Shown piece by piece: positions 1 to 6,957 of a stretch of 8,982 nucleotides of DNA. The notes beneath the pieces were generated by a model. That model searched no databases. It saw only the letters and a program-made list of their open reading frames with translations, and was not told where the DNA came from. The stretch is from NCBI GenBank assembly GCA_943323935.2, contig CALPJR020000021.1, forward strand, positions 1 through 8,982, written 5' to 3'. Position 1 is the stretch's first letter. Every line of letters starts with the position of its first letter. Both the position numbers and the translations under genes were made by a program. Origin of the DNA: Bifidobacterium breve (GTDB taxonomy: Bacteria; Bacteroidota; Bacteroidia; Chitinophagales; Chitinophagaceae).

Positions 1-1812
1 CACTGCGTCAAATTCTACACCAGGATCTGCACCATTGTTAATATTGAAAGATAGATTTCTTAATTTTTGAATACGCTCAGCCACTTTACGTCTTTGCTCT
101 TCTGAATTGTCCATTGAAATATCAAAGCTTGAATGCTGTGGTCTGTTTTGAGGCGTTAAAGAAGATGCTTCACGCATTACCAATTGCATGGTTGGCTCTT
201 CTTCCACTTCCATTTCTACGCTTCTGAATGAGGTCTCCAAGTTTTCAGTATCCGCTGTTACAACAACTTCGGCGTTTATTTCAGTTGCTACTTCAGTTAC
301 TGATTCTACTACTGCTTCAACTTCTTCTTCTGTTTCTGCTTCTATTTCTAATTCTGCTTCAGCATAAATATTCACAGGCTTATTCAATACAAACTCTGTA
401 TTATAAATTGGATTTACTTCTTCTTCCATATTCAATTCAAATACTTCTGCAACTTCTTCTTCAAATGTTTCATTAAAGTCTTCTAAAACAATTTCTTGAG
501 AGATCATTTCTTCTTCATAAGCTGCAACTATTTCTTCTTCTTCATCATAATCTGGTGCTGAAACATATACATTACTCATTTCAGGCATCACAAACTCTTG
601 CATTGTAGGCGCTAATTCATCTTCTGTGATTTCAACTTCTTCTAATATTAGTTCAGCTTCTGGAACTGTTGTCTCTATTGCAGTTGGCTCATTTACTTCT
701 ACTGATTCTATAGGTTCAATTGGAGCAGTAAGTGCTTCTTGTAATGGTTGTTCGGTTTGTTCTGTTTGCTCTGATTGTAAAGTCATCACAATCTTTTCTT
801 CAATTGGTGCTTCTACTTCCTTAACCGCTTCTTTTTTAAATGGATCTTTATGTTCAAATCCAGTAGCAATTAACGTAATGCCTAATTTATCTCCTAAGCT
901 TTCATCATAACCCATACCCATGATCACATCGCTGTGTTCACCTGTACGAGCACGTAAAATAGTATTGATTGTTTCTAATTCATCCATACTACATTCATAA
1001 TCTCCTTCGGCACTATTGATATTCAATAAAATCCATTTTGCGCCTTTGATATCATTGTCATTCAACAATGGTGAATTCAAAGCTTCTTCAATGGCTCTTT
1101 CTGCTCTGTTTTCTCCAGCAACTTCTGCCTTACCTAAAATAGCTACACCACCATTTTTCATGACTGTACAAACATCGGCAAAGTCAACAATGATATGACC
1201 GCGGCTGTTGATCACGTCTGTGATACATTTTGCAGCAGTAGCCAAAACATTATCTGCTTTAGTGAATGCTTCCTTCATTTTCAAATTACCATATTGTACA
1301 CGTAATTTGTCATTTGAAATCACCAATAAAGTATCTACATATGGTTTTAATTCGTTGATCCCTTCTTCGGCTTGCTTTTGACGACGTGGCCCTTCAAAAC
1401 CAAATGGAGTCGTTACAATACCTACAGTCAAAATACCTAAATCCTTACAGATCTTTGCAATGATTGGCGCACCACCTGTTCCAGTTCCACCTCCCATCCC
1501 AACTGTAATGAATGCCATTTTAGTATTCACTTCTAAAATTCTTTTGATCTCTTCTAAAGATTCTTCGGTCGCCATTTTTCCCACAGAAGGATCCGCACCA
1601 GCACCCAAACCTTGGGTCAAATGTGGTCCTAGTTGGATTTTATTAGGCACTAAACTTTGTTCGATCGCCTTAGAATCTGTGTTACATATGATAAAATCTA
1701 CCCCTTCAATATCTTGTTGGAACATGAAGTTAACGGCATTGCTTCCACCACCGCCAACACCAAGAACTTTGATAATGGATGATTTTTGCTTAGGTAAGTC
1801 AAATTGAATCAT
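1..1812 (-). CDS. ftsZ: Cell division protein FtsZ (tubulin-like GTPase), 3' end cut off by the window
   Basis: FtsZ polymerises with GTP into the cytoplasmic Z-ring that organises septum synthesis. I translated it by hand from the ATG at 1812-1810; the frame stays open for 604 codons to base 1, so the stop and probably about 20 residues of the conserved C-terminal tail lie outside. Visible motifs are GVGGGGSNAVN near residues 18-28, the tubulin signature GMGGGTGTGGAP at 105-116, FEGPRR after it, and the T7 region RGHIIVDFAD at 204-213. In that loop the usual NxDxxD keeps both Asp (210, 213) but has Ile208 for Asn. The folded part ends near residue 319 (IATGF). A linker of about 250 acidic residues follows, then EEQRRKVAERIQKLRNLSFN, typical of the start of a Bacteroidota FtsZ tail. 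E. coli FtsZ is 383 residues, so this one is much longer, entirely because of the linker. It follows ftsA after 104 bp. Confidence 0.97.
   Translation of the reverse strand, partial: MIQFDLPKQKSSIIKVLGVGGGGSNAVNFMFQQDIEGVDFIICNTDSKAIEQSLVPNKIQLGPHLTQGLGAGADPSVGKMATEESLEEIKRILEVNTKMAFITVGMGGGTGTGGAPIIAKICKDLGILTVGIVTTPFGFEGPRRQKQAEEGINELKPYVDTLLVISNDKLRVQYGNLKMKEAFTKADNVLATAAKCITDVINSRGHIIVDFADVCTVMKNGGVAILGKAEVAGENRAERAIEEALNSPLLNDNDIKGAKWILLNINSAEGDYECSMDELETINTILRARTGEHSDVIMGMGYDESLGDKLGITLIATGFEHKDPFKKEAVKEVEAPIEEKIVMTLQSEQTEQTEQPLQEALTAPIEPIESVEVNEPTAIETTVPEAELILEEVEITEDELAPTMQEFVMPEMSNVYVSAPDYDEEEEIVAAYEEEMISQEIVLEDFNETFEEEVAEVFELNMEEEVNPIYNTEFVLNKPVNIYAEAELEIEAETEEEVEAVVESVTEVATEINAEVVVTADTENLETSFRSVEMEVEEEPTMQLVMREASSLTPQNRPQHSSFDISMDNSEEQRRKVAERIQKLRNLSFNINNGADPGVEFDAV
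106..855 (-). other. Glutamate-rich disordered linker of FtsZ (low-complexity coding segment)
   Basis: This part of ftsZ encodes about residues 320-569, between the GTPase fold and the C-terminal tail. By hand count it holds about 64 Glu and only about 9 Lys or Arg, with runs such as EEEE and EEE, plus many Val, Ala, Thr and Pro. GAA codons dominate, so the plus strand reads as ttc-rich and gives spurious Leu/Gln-rich and Ser-rich open frames. In FtsZ generally this segment is an intrinsically disordered tether joining the polymer to membrane-bound partners such as FtsA. The large length and net negative charge are seen directly; any effect on filament spacing or bundling is inference. Confidence 0.85.
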
Positions 1813-1916
1813 TCGGAATTGTTTTTATAGTTAGGTTAGTTAGTCGTAATTGGGTCTAAATTACTTGATTTCAATCGATTATGTGCTATAAGTTATAAAC
1901 GATATGTGGGTAATTT
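1813..1916 (-). other. ftsA-ftsZ intergenic gap, possible ftsZ leader
   Basis: This 104 bp gap is the only sizeable non-coding space in the window. Its AT-rich sequence contains two short perfect palindromes, AATCGATT (1873-1880) and TATAAGTTATA (1887-1897). On the coding strand the last bases before the ATG are A-rich and G-poor (CTATAAAAACAATTCCGA), with no Shine-Dalgarno match, as usual in Bacteroidota. I looked for the Bacteroidota promoter pattern (TTG, then TAnnTTTG about 19-20 bp on). I found only TAATTTAG, one mismatch, with no TTG at the right distance. A separate ftsZ promoter here is possible but not shown. No hairpin followed by a T-run indicates a terminator. Confidence 0.4.
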
Positions 1917-3317
1917 TTATGCTAAAGGTTTGTCTTCTTCTTCGTTAAATATTTCGATTAAGTTGTTCTTGAAACGATCCCAGAACTTACTTTTTCTTTT
2001 TTCAATTTGCTCCTCCGAAACCGTTGTTGCCACTGGTTGCGGATTTGTTCTTTGATACGTATTTGTATGATTTGAAACAGGTGTATTTACAGTTAATGCT
2101 TTAGGCACTTCAACCTTCTTATAAGTCTCTGTAAATACTTTATAGTTTTGCTCATAATCATTGTACCCTTTTAAAATCAAACCAATACAAGTAGAATACA
2201 TTGGCTTTTTTAATTCGTCAATATGATTAGGTGCTAAATGCTCATTTGGTAATCCAATTCTCGCATTCAAACCAGTAATATATTCAGTTAATTGAATCAA
2301 GTGTTTTAATTGAGAACCACCGCCAGTCAAGATCACACCGCCATTCAACATACGGCTATCCATTCCAACTTGTTTTAAGTGGTAAGTAACAAAATCAAGA
2401 ATTTCACTCATTCTAGCTTGTATAATTGCAGCTAAATTCTTTACACTAATTTCTTTTGCAGGCATTCCTTTTAATCCAGGGATGGTTACATATGCATTTG
2501 CTTTTGCTTCATCAGATAATGCACTTCCAAACTGTACTTTCATCGCCTCAGCTTGACTTTTTAAAACGCCCAATCCCATTCTAATATCATTGGTGATATT
2601 CTCGCCACCGAATGGAATCACAGCAGTATGTTTTAAAATACCTTCGTAGAATACAGCAAGGTCACTTGTACCTCCACCGATATCTAAAATTGCAACGCCC
2701 GCTTCCATATCTATATCGCTCATTACAGCACTTGCAGATGCCAATGGCTGAAGTACTAAATCTTTTGTAATTAATCCACTACGCTCAACCGAACGATTGA
2801 TATTGCGAATCGCATTTCTGTCCCCAGTAATGATGTGGAAATTAGCGCCAACTTTAACCCCATTTACCCCAACTGGATCCTTAATATTTTGGTTATTGTC
2901 AACATGAAACTCTTGAGGTATCACATCAATGATTTGATCACCTGCTGGAATGAAAGTTTTTCTTTGGTTGTTGATCAATTGCTCAATTTCCCAAGCTTGA
3001 ATCTCATTTTCGGCATCCTGTCTTACTTGGTCTCCTCTTGTTTGTAAACTCTTAATATGGTGACCAGCAATACCCACATACACTTCGTGGATTTCTAAAT
3101 CTGGATTACTTAAATGGCAGTTTTGTAAAGCTTGTTGGATGGCTTTAATGGTTTGATCAATATTCAATACTTGACCATGTTGTACCCCATTGCTATTTGC
3201 ACGTCCAAAACCTAGGATTTCTAATTTCCCAAATTCATTCTTTCTTCCGGCAATCGCAGCAATTTTTGTTGTACCAATGTCAAGACCCACAATGATGGGA
3301 GAATCGTTCTGACTCAT
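1917..3317 (-). CDS. ftsA: Cell division protein FtsA (actin-like membrane tether for FtsZ)
   Basis: FtsA is an actin-family ATPase that binds the FtsZ tail and anchors the Z-ring to the inner membrane, and it recruits later division proteins. The 466-residue product shows the phosphate-1 motif VGLDIGTTKIAA (10-21), the FtsA-specific 1C region around residues 80-165, phosphate-2 motif AILDIGGGTSDLAVF (209-223) and the adenosine motif GGVILTGGGSQL (326-337). After a variable stretch (about 400-435), SKFWDRFKNNLIEIF (443-457) can form an amphipathic helix, the expected membrane-targeting sequence. Here it is followed by a short acidic end, NEEEDKPLA, rather than ending the protein. The length is somewhat above E. 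coli FtsA (420). The ATG lies 18 bp after the ftsQ stop, behind an A-rich leader without a Shine-Dalgarno sequence, which suits translation from a shared mRNA. Next to ftsZ, the assignment is secure. Confidence 0.97.
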   Translation of the reverse strand: MSQNDSPIIVGLDIGTTKIAAIAGRKNEFGKLEILGFGRANSNGVQHGQVLNIDQTIKAIQQALQNCHLSNPDLEIHEVYVGIAGHHIKSLQTRGDQVRQDAENEIQAWEIEQLINNQRKTFIPAGDQIIDVIPQEFHVDNNQNIKDPVGVNGVKVGANFHIITGDRNAIRNINRSVERSGLITKDLVLQPLASASAVMSDIDMEAGVAILDIGGGTSDLAVFYEGILKHTAVIPFGGENITNDIRMGLGVLKSQAEAMKVQFGSALSDEAKANAYVTIPGLKGMPAKEISVKNLAAIIQARMSEILDFVTYHLKQVGMDSRMLNGGVILTGGGSQLKHLIQLTEYITGLNARIGLPNEHLAPNHIDELKKPMYSTCIGLILKGYNDYEQNYKVFTETYKKVEVPKALTVNTPVSNHTNTYQRTNPQPVATTVSEEQIEKRKSKFWDRFKNNLIEIFNEEEDKPLA

Positions 3318-3335
3318 TTTTATAGGTTTTAGTTG

Positions 3336-4454
3336 TTAGTTGTTCTTAGTTGGAGACTTCGATTGCTTAGGCATTAAAGCCTTTGCAGTCTTGTTCTTTA
3401 TAATTAACGAATTATTTTTAGGTTTATTGTTCAATTTAGGCTTGGACTTGACCGCTTTTAGTTGAACTTTTTTCTTGGATATCGGCTTTGTTACATTGGA
3501 TTTTGCCAATTCGGTCTTCACTAATTTAGCCGGAGCAGCTTTCATTGGTTTTGGGGATGGCATTGCAGAGTCAGACAAGACAGGCGAGGCATTAACAGCG
3601 CTATCCATCATGGCCACTGGAGCTTGCATCATTAAAGTAGAGTCTCCTATGAGCAACTTGAAATCTCCTGTAAACTGAATTGGTTGTAAGCCTTTTTTTA
3701 AGGCCACTACTTGATGATTGAACCTACAATCAATATACTGATAGGCATTGACACCTGAACCCAGCCATACTTTTTTATAAAAAGTAAATAAGCGGTTCAA
3801 TTTATCTTCTAGCTGATCCACTGTTCCTAATAAAACTAGATGATCTCCAAGGGTTGGCACCATTTGAAAAGTTCCATTCGGTTCTATATTCACTTGTGCC
3901 ACTTGGGCCATGAAAAAACTATCTTTTTGAATGGTCTTTGCAAAAAATAAAACATCTTTTAACAATACACTATCCGGCTTTGATAATTTTGACTGATCCG
4001 TTGGGAAACCTGTAAACACAGGAAGATTCAATACCGTTAATTGTTTTAATGGCAACCTCGTCCCCTCATTGTCGATATAAAATGAGGTCCCGCTAGCAGT
4101 AAATATCCTAGCAATTGGAATTCTTTGTTCTATTTTAACTTCTATGACCAATCTATTATTGATAAAAAATTCTGCATTTTTTACCCATTCTGTTTTTTCA
4201 ATAAATTTTTCTAACTGCGTTAAGTTTATTTTTTCAATGGGCATGCCTACTTGCAGGCCTTGTTCATTTAAAATTGATCGAATTGCAATTTCATCCATAA
4301 ACAGTGCTTGGGCACTCTCCCCAACTAATTCAACTTGTATATCTGTTAATTGTTTTTCACTTTTAGCCTTCCATGAAACTACAAAAAGCAGTATCAATGC
4401 AGCAGCAGCGATGCTCCAAAAGATGTTAATTACTATTTGTTGCCATTTTTTCAT
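3336..4454 (-). CDS. ftsQ: Cell division protein FtsQ with a long lysine-rich C-terminal tail
   Basis: FtsQ is a bitopic inner-membrane protein of the divisome; in other bacteria it holds FtsB and FtsL and connects cytoplasmic and periplasmic assembly. The 372-residue product has a short cytoplasmic N-terminus, one membrane segment (about residues 8-27, INIFWSIAAAALILLFVV), a POTRA-like domain (about 36-108), and a beta domain to about residue 268 with YIDNEGTRLPL at 126-136. Sequence identity to FtsQ is always weak, so the call rests on topology, these motifs and the position between murC and ftsA. From about residue 272 the protein becomes Ala/Pro/Ser-rich and then strongly basic to its end. 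E. coli FtsQ is 276 residues and lacks such a tail. The ATG is 3 bp after the murC stop, so translation is probably coupled; no Shine-Dalgarno is visible. Confidence 0.9.
   Translation of the reverse strand: MKKWQQIVINIFWSIAAAALILLFVVSWKAKSEKQLTDIQVELVGESAQALFMDEIAIRSILNEQGLQVGMPIEKINLTQLEKFIEKTEWVKNAEFFINNRLVIEVKIEQRIPIARIFTASGTSFYIDNEGTRLPLKQLTVLNLPVFTGFPTDQSKLSKPDSVLLKDVLFFAKTIQKDSFFMAQVAQVNIEPNGTFQMVPTLGDHLVLLGTVDQLEDKLNRLFTFYKKVWLGSGVNAYQYIDCRFNHQVVALKKGLQPIQFTGDFKLLIGDSTLMMQAPVAMMDSAVNASPVLSDSAMPSPKPMKAAPAKLVKTELAKSNVTKPISKKKVQLKAVKSKPKLNNKPKNNSLIIKNKTAKALMPKQSKSPTKNN
3339..3548 (-). other. Lysine-rich low-complexity tail of FtsQ
   Basis: These codons encode FtsQ residues 303-372. By hand count there are 21 Lys and a single acidic residue (Glu315) in 70 positions, with many Ala, Pro, Ser, Asn and Thr and clusters such as KKK (327-329). 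It follows a Pro/Ser/Met-rich spacer (about 272-302). With the single N-terminal membrane segment, this tail should lie in the periplasm. The frame runs unbroken from the folded domain and the codons look like the rest of the gene, so a frameshift is unlikely. A role in binding anionic envelope material or another division protein is inference only. Confidence 0.8.
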
Positions 4455-4457
4455 GTA

Positions 4458-5831
4458 CTACTTTGTAAGGATGTCTTTAATTTGATTGATACATACATCA
4501 ATATCCCCTGCACCAGCCATCACAATTAATTTATCTTCGGTTTTAGCAGCCCAGGCCATAAGTTGTTCTTTTGACATGACTTGCTTTTTCTCAATCGTCA
4601 TTGCGGACAATAACATGTCACTTGTCACACCAGGTATTGGCAATTCTCTTGCTGGATAAATCGGTAATAAAATAACTTCATCTGCTTGATCCAAAGTGGC
4701 AGAAAACCCTGCTGCTTGGTCCTGTGTTCTACTATATAAATGTGGCTGAAATACTAAAACCATTTTTTGGTTTGGGAAGATACTTTTCACACCACTTATT
4801 AAAGCACTCAATTCCTCTGGATGATGTGCATAGTCGTCTATCAATACCTTGTTCGCGGTTTTCACTTTATATTCAAAGCGACGTTTTACACCTTTAAAGT
4901 CTGCCACCGCAGCAATAATTTTTTCATCTTCAATACCAAGACACAATGCAATGGCAATTGCAGCGATTGCATTTTCAACATTATGAAGGCCCCCCATATT
5001 CAATACCACATTTTTAAGTACCCCATTTGGATGCACTACATCAAATAGATAAGAACCATCCACCACTTTTAATGCAGCTGTATGATAACCAGCTTCTGTA
5101 TGATTGTAACCATAAGTTGAAATTGTTTTATCCGTTGCACTTGTTTCTACCGTCGTGCCAAATTTTTGAATCAATGTGCCTCCAGGTTTAATCTTATCTG
5201 CATATTGTCCAAAAGCTTTTAATACTTCTTCTGCAGTGCCATAAATATCTAAATGGTCTGGATCCACTGCGGTGATGACTGCAATATTGGGAGATAATTT
5301 CAAAAAGCTTCTGTCGTATTCATCTGCTTCTACAACGACTACATTTTTTTCGTGACTCCAGAAATTGGTATCATAATTAGAAGCGATACCTCCTAAAAAT
5401 GCATTACAACCATAACCAGTATGTCTCAAAATATGTGCAGTCATCGATGTTGTAGTGGTTTTACCATGTGTGCCAGCGATGCCTATTGTAAAAGCATTTT
5501 CTGTAACCCATTGCAATACATCACTTCTCTTAACTACTAAGTAATTATTGTCTCTATAGTAGTTTAACTCTTTATGATCTGCAGGTACGGCTGGTGTGTA
5601 CACAATGACTGTTGCTGCTTTATCTATTTGATTCAAATCATCTTCAAAATGAATTGCGATACCCTCTTCAATTAAACTATCCGTCAATGCTGTTGGTGTT
5701 TTATCATAACCAGATACAATCACGCCCTGTGTATTAAAATACCTTGCCAAAGCACTCATGCCAATACCGCCAATGCCAATAAAATAAATATGTTTTAAAT
5801 CAGTTAGCTTCAATTTAGTTAGAGGATTCAT
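4458..5831 (-). CDS. murC: UDP-N-acetylmuramate--L-alanine ligase MurC
   Basis: MurC is the cytoplasmic ATP-dependent ligase that adds L-alanine to UDP-N-acetylmuramic acid, the first peptide step of peptidoglycan precursor synthesis. The 457-residue product has the three Mur-ligase domains. They are an N-terminal nucleotide-sugar domain with FIGIGGIGMSALARYF (17-32), a central ATPase domain with P-loop GIAGTHGKTTTTSM (117-130), EADEYDRSFL (168-177) and DPDHLDIYG (190-198), and a C-terminal domain with DDYAHHPEE (332-340), FQPHLYSRTQD (361-371) and MAGAGDID (438-445). DDYAHHPEE and HLYSRT separate MurC from MurD, MurE and MurF. The length is close to the family norm (E. coli 491, many about 460), so it looks complete and active. 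The start at 5831 leaves a 10 bp gap after murG. It is followed 3 bp later by ftsQ, without the ddl and murB found here in many proteobacteria. Confidence 0.98.
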   Translation of the reverse strand: MNPLTKLKLTDLKHIYFIGIGGIGMSALARYFNTQGVIVSGYDKTPTALTDSLIEEGIAIHFEDDLNQIDKAATVIVYTPAVPADHKELNYYRDNNYLVVKRSDVLQWVTENAFTIGIAGTHGKTTTTSMTAHILRHTGYGCNAFLGGIASNYDTNFWSHEKNVVVVEADEYDRSFLKLSPNIAVITAVDPDHLDIYGTAEEVLKAFGQYADKIKPGGTLIQKFGTTVETSATDKTISTYGYNHTEAGYHTAALKVVDGSYLFDVVHPNGVLKNVVLNMGGLHNVENAIAAIAIALCLGIEDEKIIAAVADFKGVKRRFEYKVKTANKVLIDDYAHHPEELSALISGVKSIFPNQKMVLVFQPHLYSRTQDQAAGFSATLDQADEVILLPIYPARELPIPGVTSDMLLSAMTIEKKQVMSKEQLMAWAAKTEDKLIVMAGAGDIDVCINQIKDILTK

Positions 5832-5841
5832 ATTTAATGCG

Positions 5842-6957
5842 CTATTTAGAGTCTATTTGATGAATAATTTCTGCCGCAATCACTTGATCTGCATTTTCCC
5901 AAGCAAATAATTTTATTTTTTTCTGCATTTCGCTCAACACATTTTTATTTGCTTTCAATTTTTCAATCATTGGAAATAATTCAGTGATTACATTTTTATC
6001 GGCAATCATTTGGGCAGCTTGTTCATTTACCAATACCTCTGCGTTATAAGTTTGATGGTCTTCGGCCGCATGTGGATAGGGTACAAAAATGCATGCTTTA
6101 CCAGTCATCGCTATTTCTGCAACTGCCATGGCGCCTGAACGACTCACCACCATATCTGCTGCGGCATAAGCTGCACTCATGTCATTGATAAAACTGTCTA
6201 CAAATACATTCCCAAATTGGCTTGCTGCAGCTTGGTACATGGCAGCATTGGGCTTTCCCGTCTGCCAAATTAATTGAATGCCCATTTTTTCAAATGCTAC
6301 TAAATTTTGTTGGATGGCTTGGTTGATGGATGCAGCCCCCAAACTTCCTCCAATTATCAATAAGGTAAAATGATTGGGTAATAAACCAAATTGTAATAAT
6401 CCAGCTTCTTTATCAATTATACCCTTAGCTATATTTTGTCTTACTGGATTACCTGTGATATGAATTTTTTGGAATGGAAAAAACTGTTCCATTCCTTTTG
6501 TACCTGTAAATATTTTTGTTGCACGTTCACCCAGCCATTGATTGGCTTTTCCCGCAAATGCATTGGCTTCATGAATAAAACTTGGTATCCCCTTTGCTTG
6601 CGCATATTTTAAAACCGGGAAACTCGAATAGCCTCCCACACCAAAAACGGCATTGGGTTTAAATTGATTGAAGATGGTTCTTACTTGAATAAAACTTTTA
6701 ACCAACTTAAATGGTAGCGTTAAATTTTTGAAAATATGTTGTCTATTGAGTCCTGCAATGGTTAATCCAACAATTTGGTACCCAGCTTGTGGCACTTTCT
6801 CCATTTCCATTTTTCCTTGCGCACCTACAAATAAGATACTAGCATCAGGCTGCAACCTTTGTATAGCTTGAGCTACAGCAATAGCAGGAAAGATATGTCC
6901 ACCTGTCCCACCGCCTGCGATGATGATACGTAAAGGAGTATGTGCTTGATTAGGCAT
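5842..6957 (-). CDS. murG: MurG, UDP-GlcNAc:lipid I N-acetylglucosaminyltransferase (lipid II synthesis)
   Basis: MurG is a peripheral inner-membrane GT-B glycosyltransferase (family GT28) that adds GlcNAc to lipid I, giving lipid II on the cytoplasmic face. I chose the ATG at 6957 (371 residues). It overlaps the ftsW stop by 8 bp and puts the first glycine loop, IIIAGGGTGGHIFPAI, at residues 11-26, as in other MurG proteins. An upstream in-frame ATG at 7002 would add 15 residues (MKQRLKFLTKILIQL) and overlap ftsW by 53 bp. Numbered from 6957, other motifs are GVGGYSSFP (106-114), HEANAFAG (129-136, where many MurG have HEQN), GNPVRQN (169-175), GGSLGA (203-208), and the donor-binding region with SRSGAMAVAEI (272-282) and EDHQTYNA (299-306). 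Nothing looks broken. The next gene, murC, follows after 10 bp. Confidence 0.95.
   Translation of the reverse strand: MPNQAHTPLRIIIAGGGTGGHIFPAIAVAQAIQRLQPDASILFVGAQGKMEMEKVPQAGYQIVGLTIAGLNRQHIFKNLTLPFKLVKSFIQVRTIFNQFKPNAVFGVGGYSSFPVLKYAQAKGIPSFIHEANAFAGKANQWLGERATKIFTGTKGMEQFFPFQKIHITGNPVRQNIAKGIIDKEAGLLQFGLLPNHFTLLIIGGSLGAASINQAIQQNLVAFEKMGIQLIWQTGKPNAAMYQAAASQFGNVFVDSFINDMSAAYAAADMVVSRSGAMAVAEIAMTGKACIFVPYPHAAEDHQTYNAEVLVNEQAAQMIADKNVITELFPMIEKLKANKNVLSEMQKKIKLFAWENADQVIAAEIIHQIDSK
6950..6957 (-). other. ftsW stop / murG start overlap
   Basis: On the coding strand the bases ATGCCTAA hold both the likely murG start (ATG) and the ftsW stop (TAA) in different frames. Short overlaps of this kind usually reflect translational coupling, where ribosomes ending one gene restart on the next. 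The preceding bases, inside the ftsW end, are A-rich without a Shine-Dalgarno sequence. This supports the inner murG start, but does not rule out the ATG at 7002. Confidence 0.6.

Noticed and set aside
228..476. Plus-strand Leu/Gln-rich 82-codon open frame resembling a membrane peptide.
   Set aside because: It is the antisense of the GAA-rich FtsZ linker; ttc/ctt repeats read as leucine and glutamine. There is no independent sign of a gene.
626..910. Plus-strand Ser/Cys-rich 94-codon open frame.
   Set aside because: It is the antisense shadow of the FtsZ linker and the end of its GTPase fold; its composition is explained by the opposite strand.
1460..1807. Plus-strand 115-codon frame with a proline-rich start.
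   Set aside because: It is opposite the FtsZ glycine-rich nucleotide loops: GGT/GGA codons read as proline on the other strand.
4455..4457. Absence of murB and ddl between murC and ftsQ, which could suggest a deletion.
   Set aside because: The 3 bp junction is clean, and Bacteroidota dcw clusters commonly lack these two genes here, so this is the expected layout.
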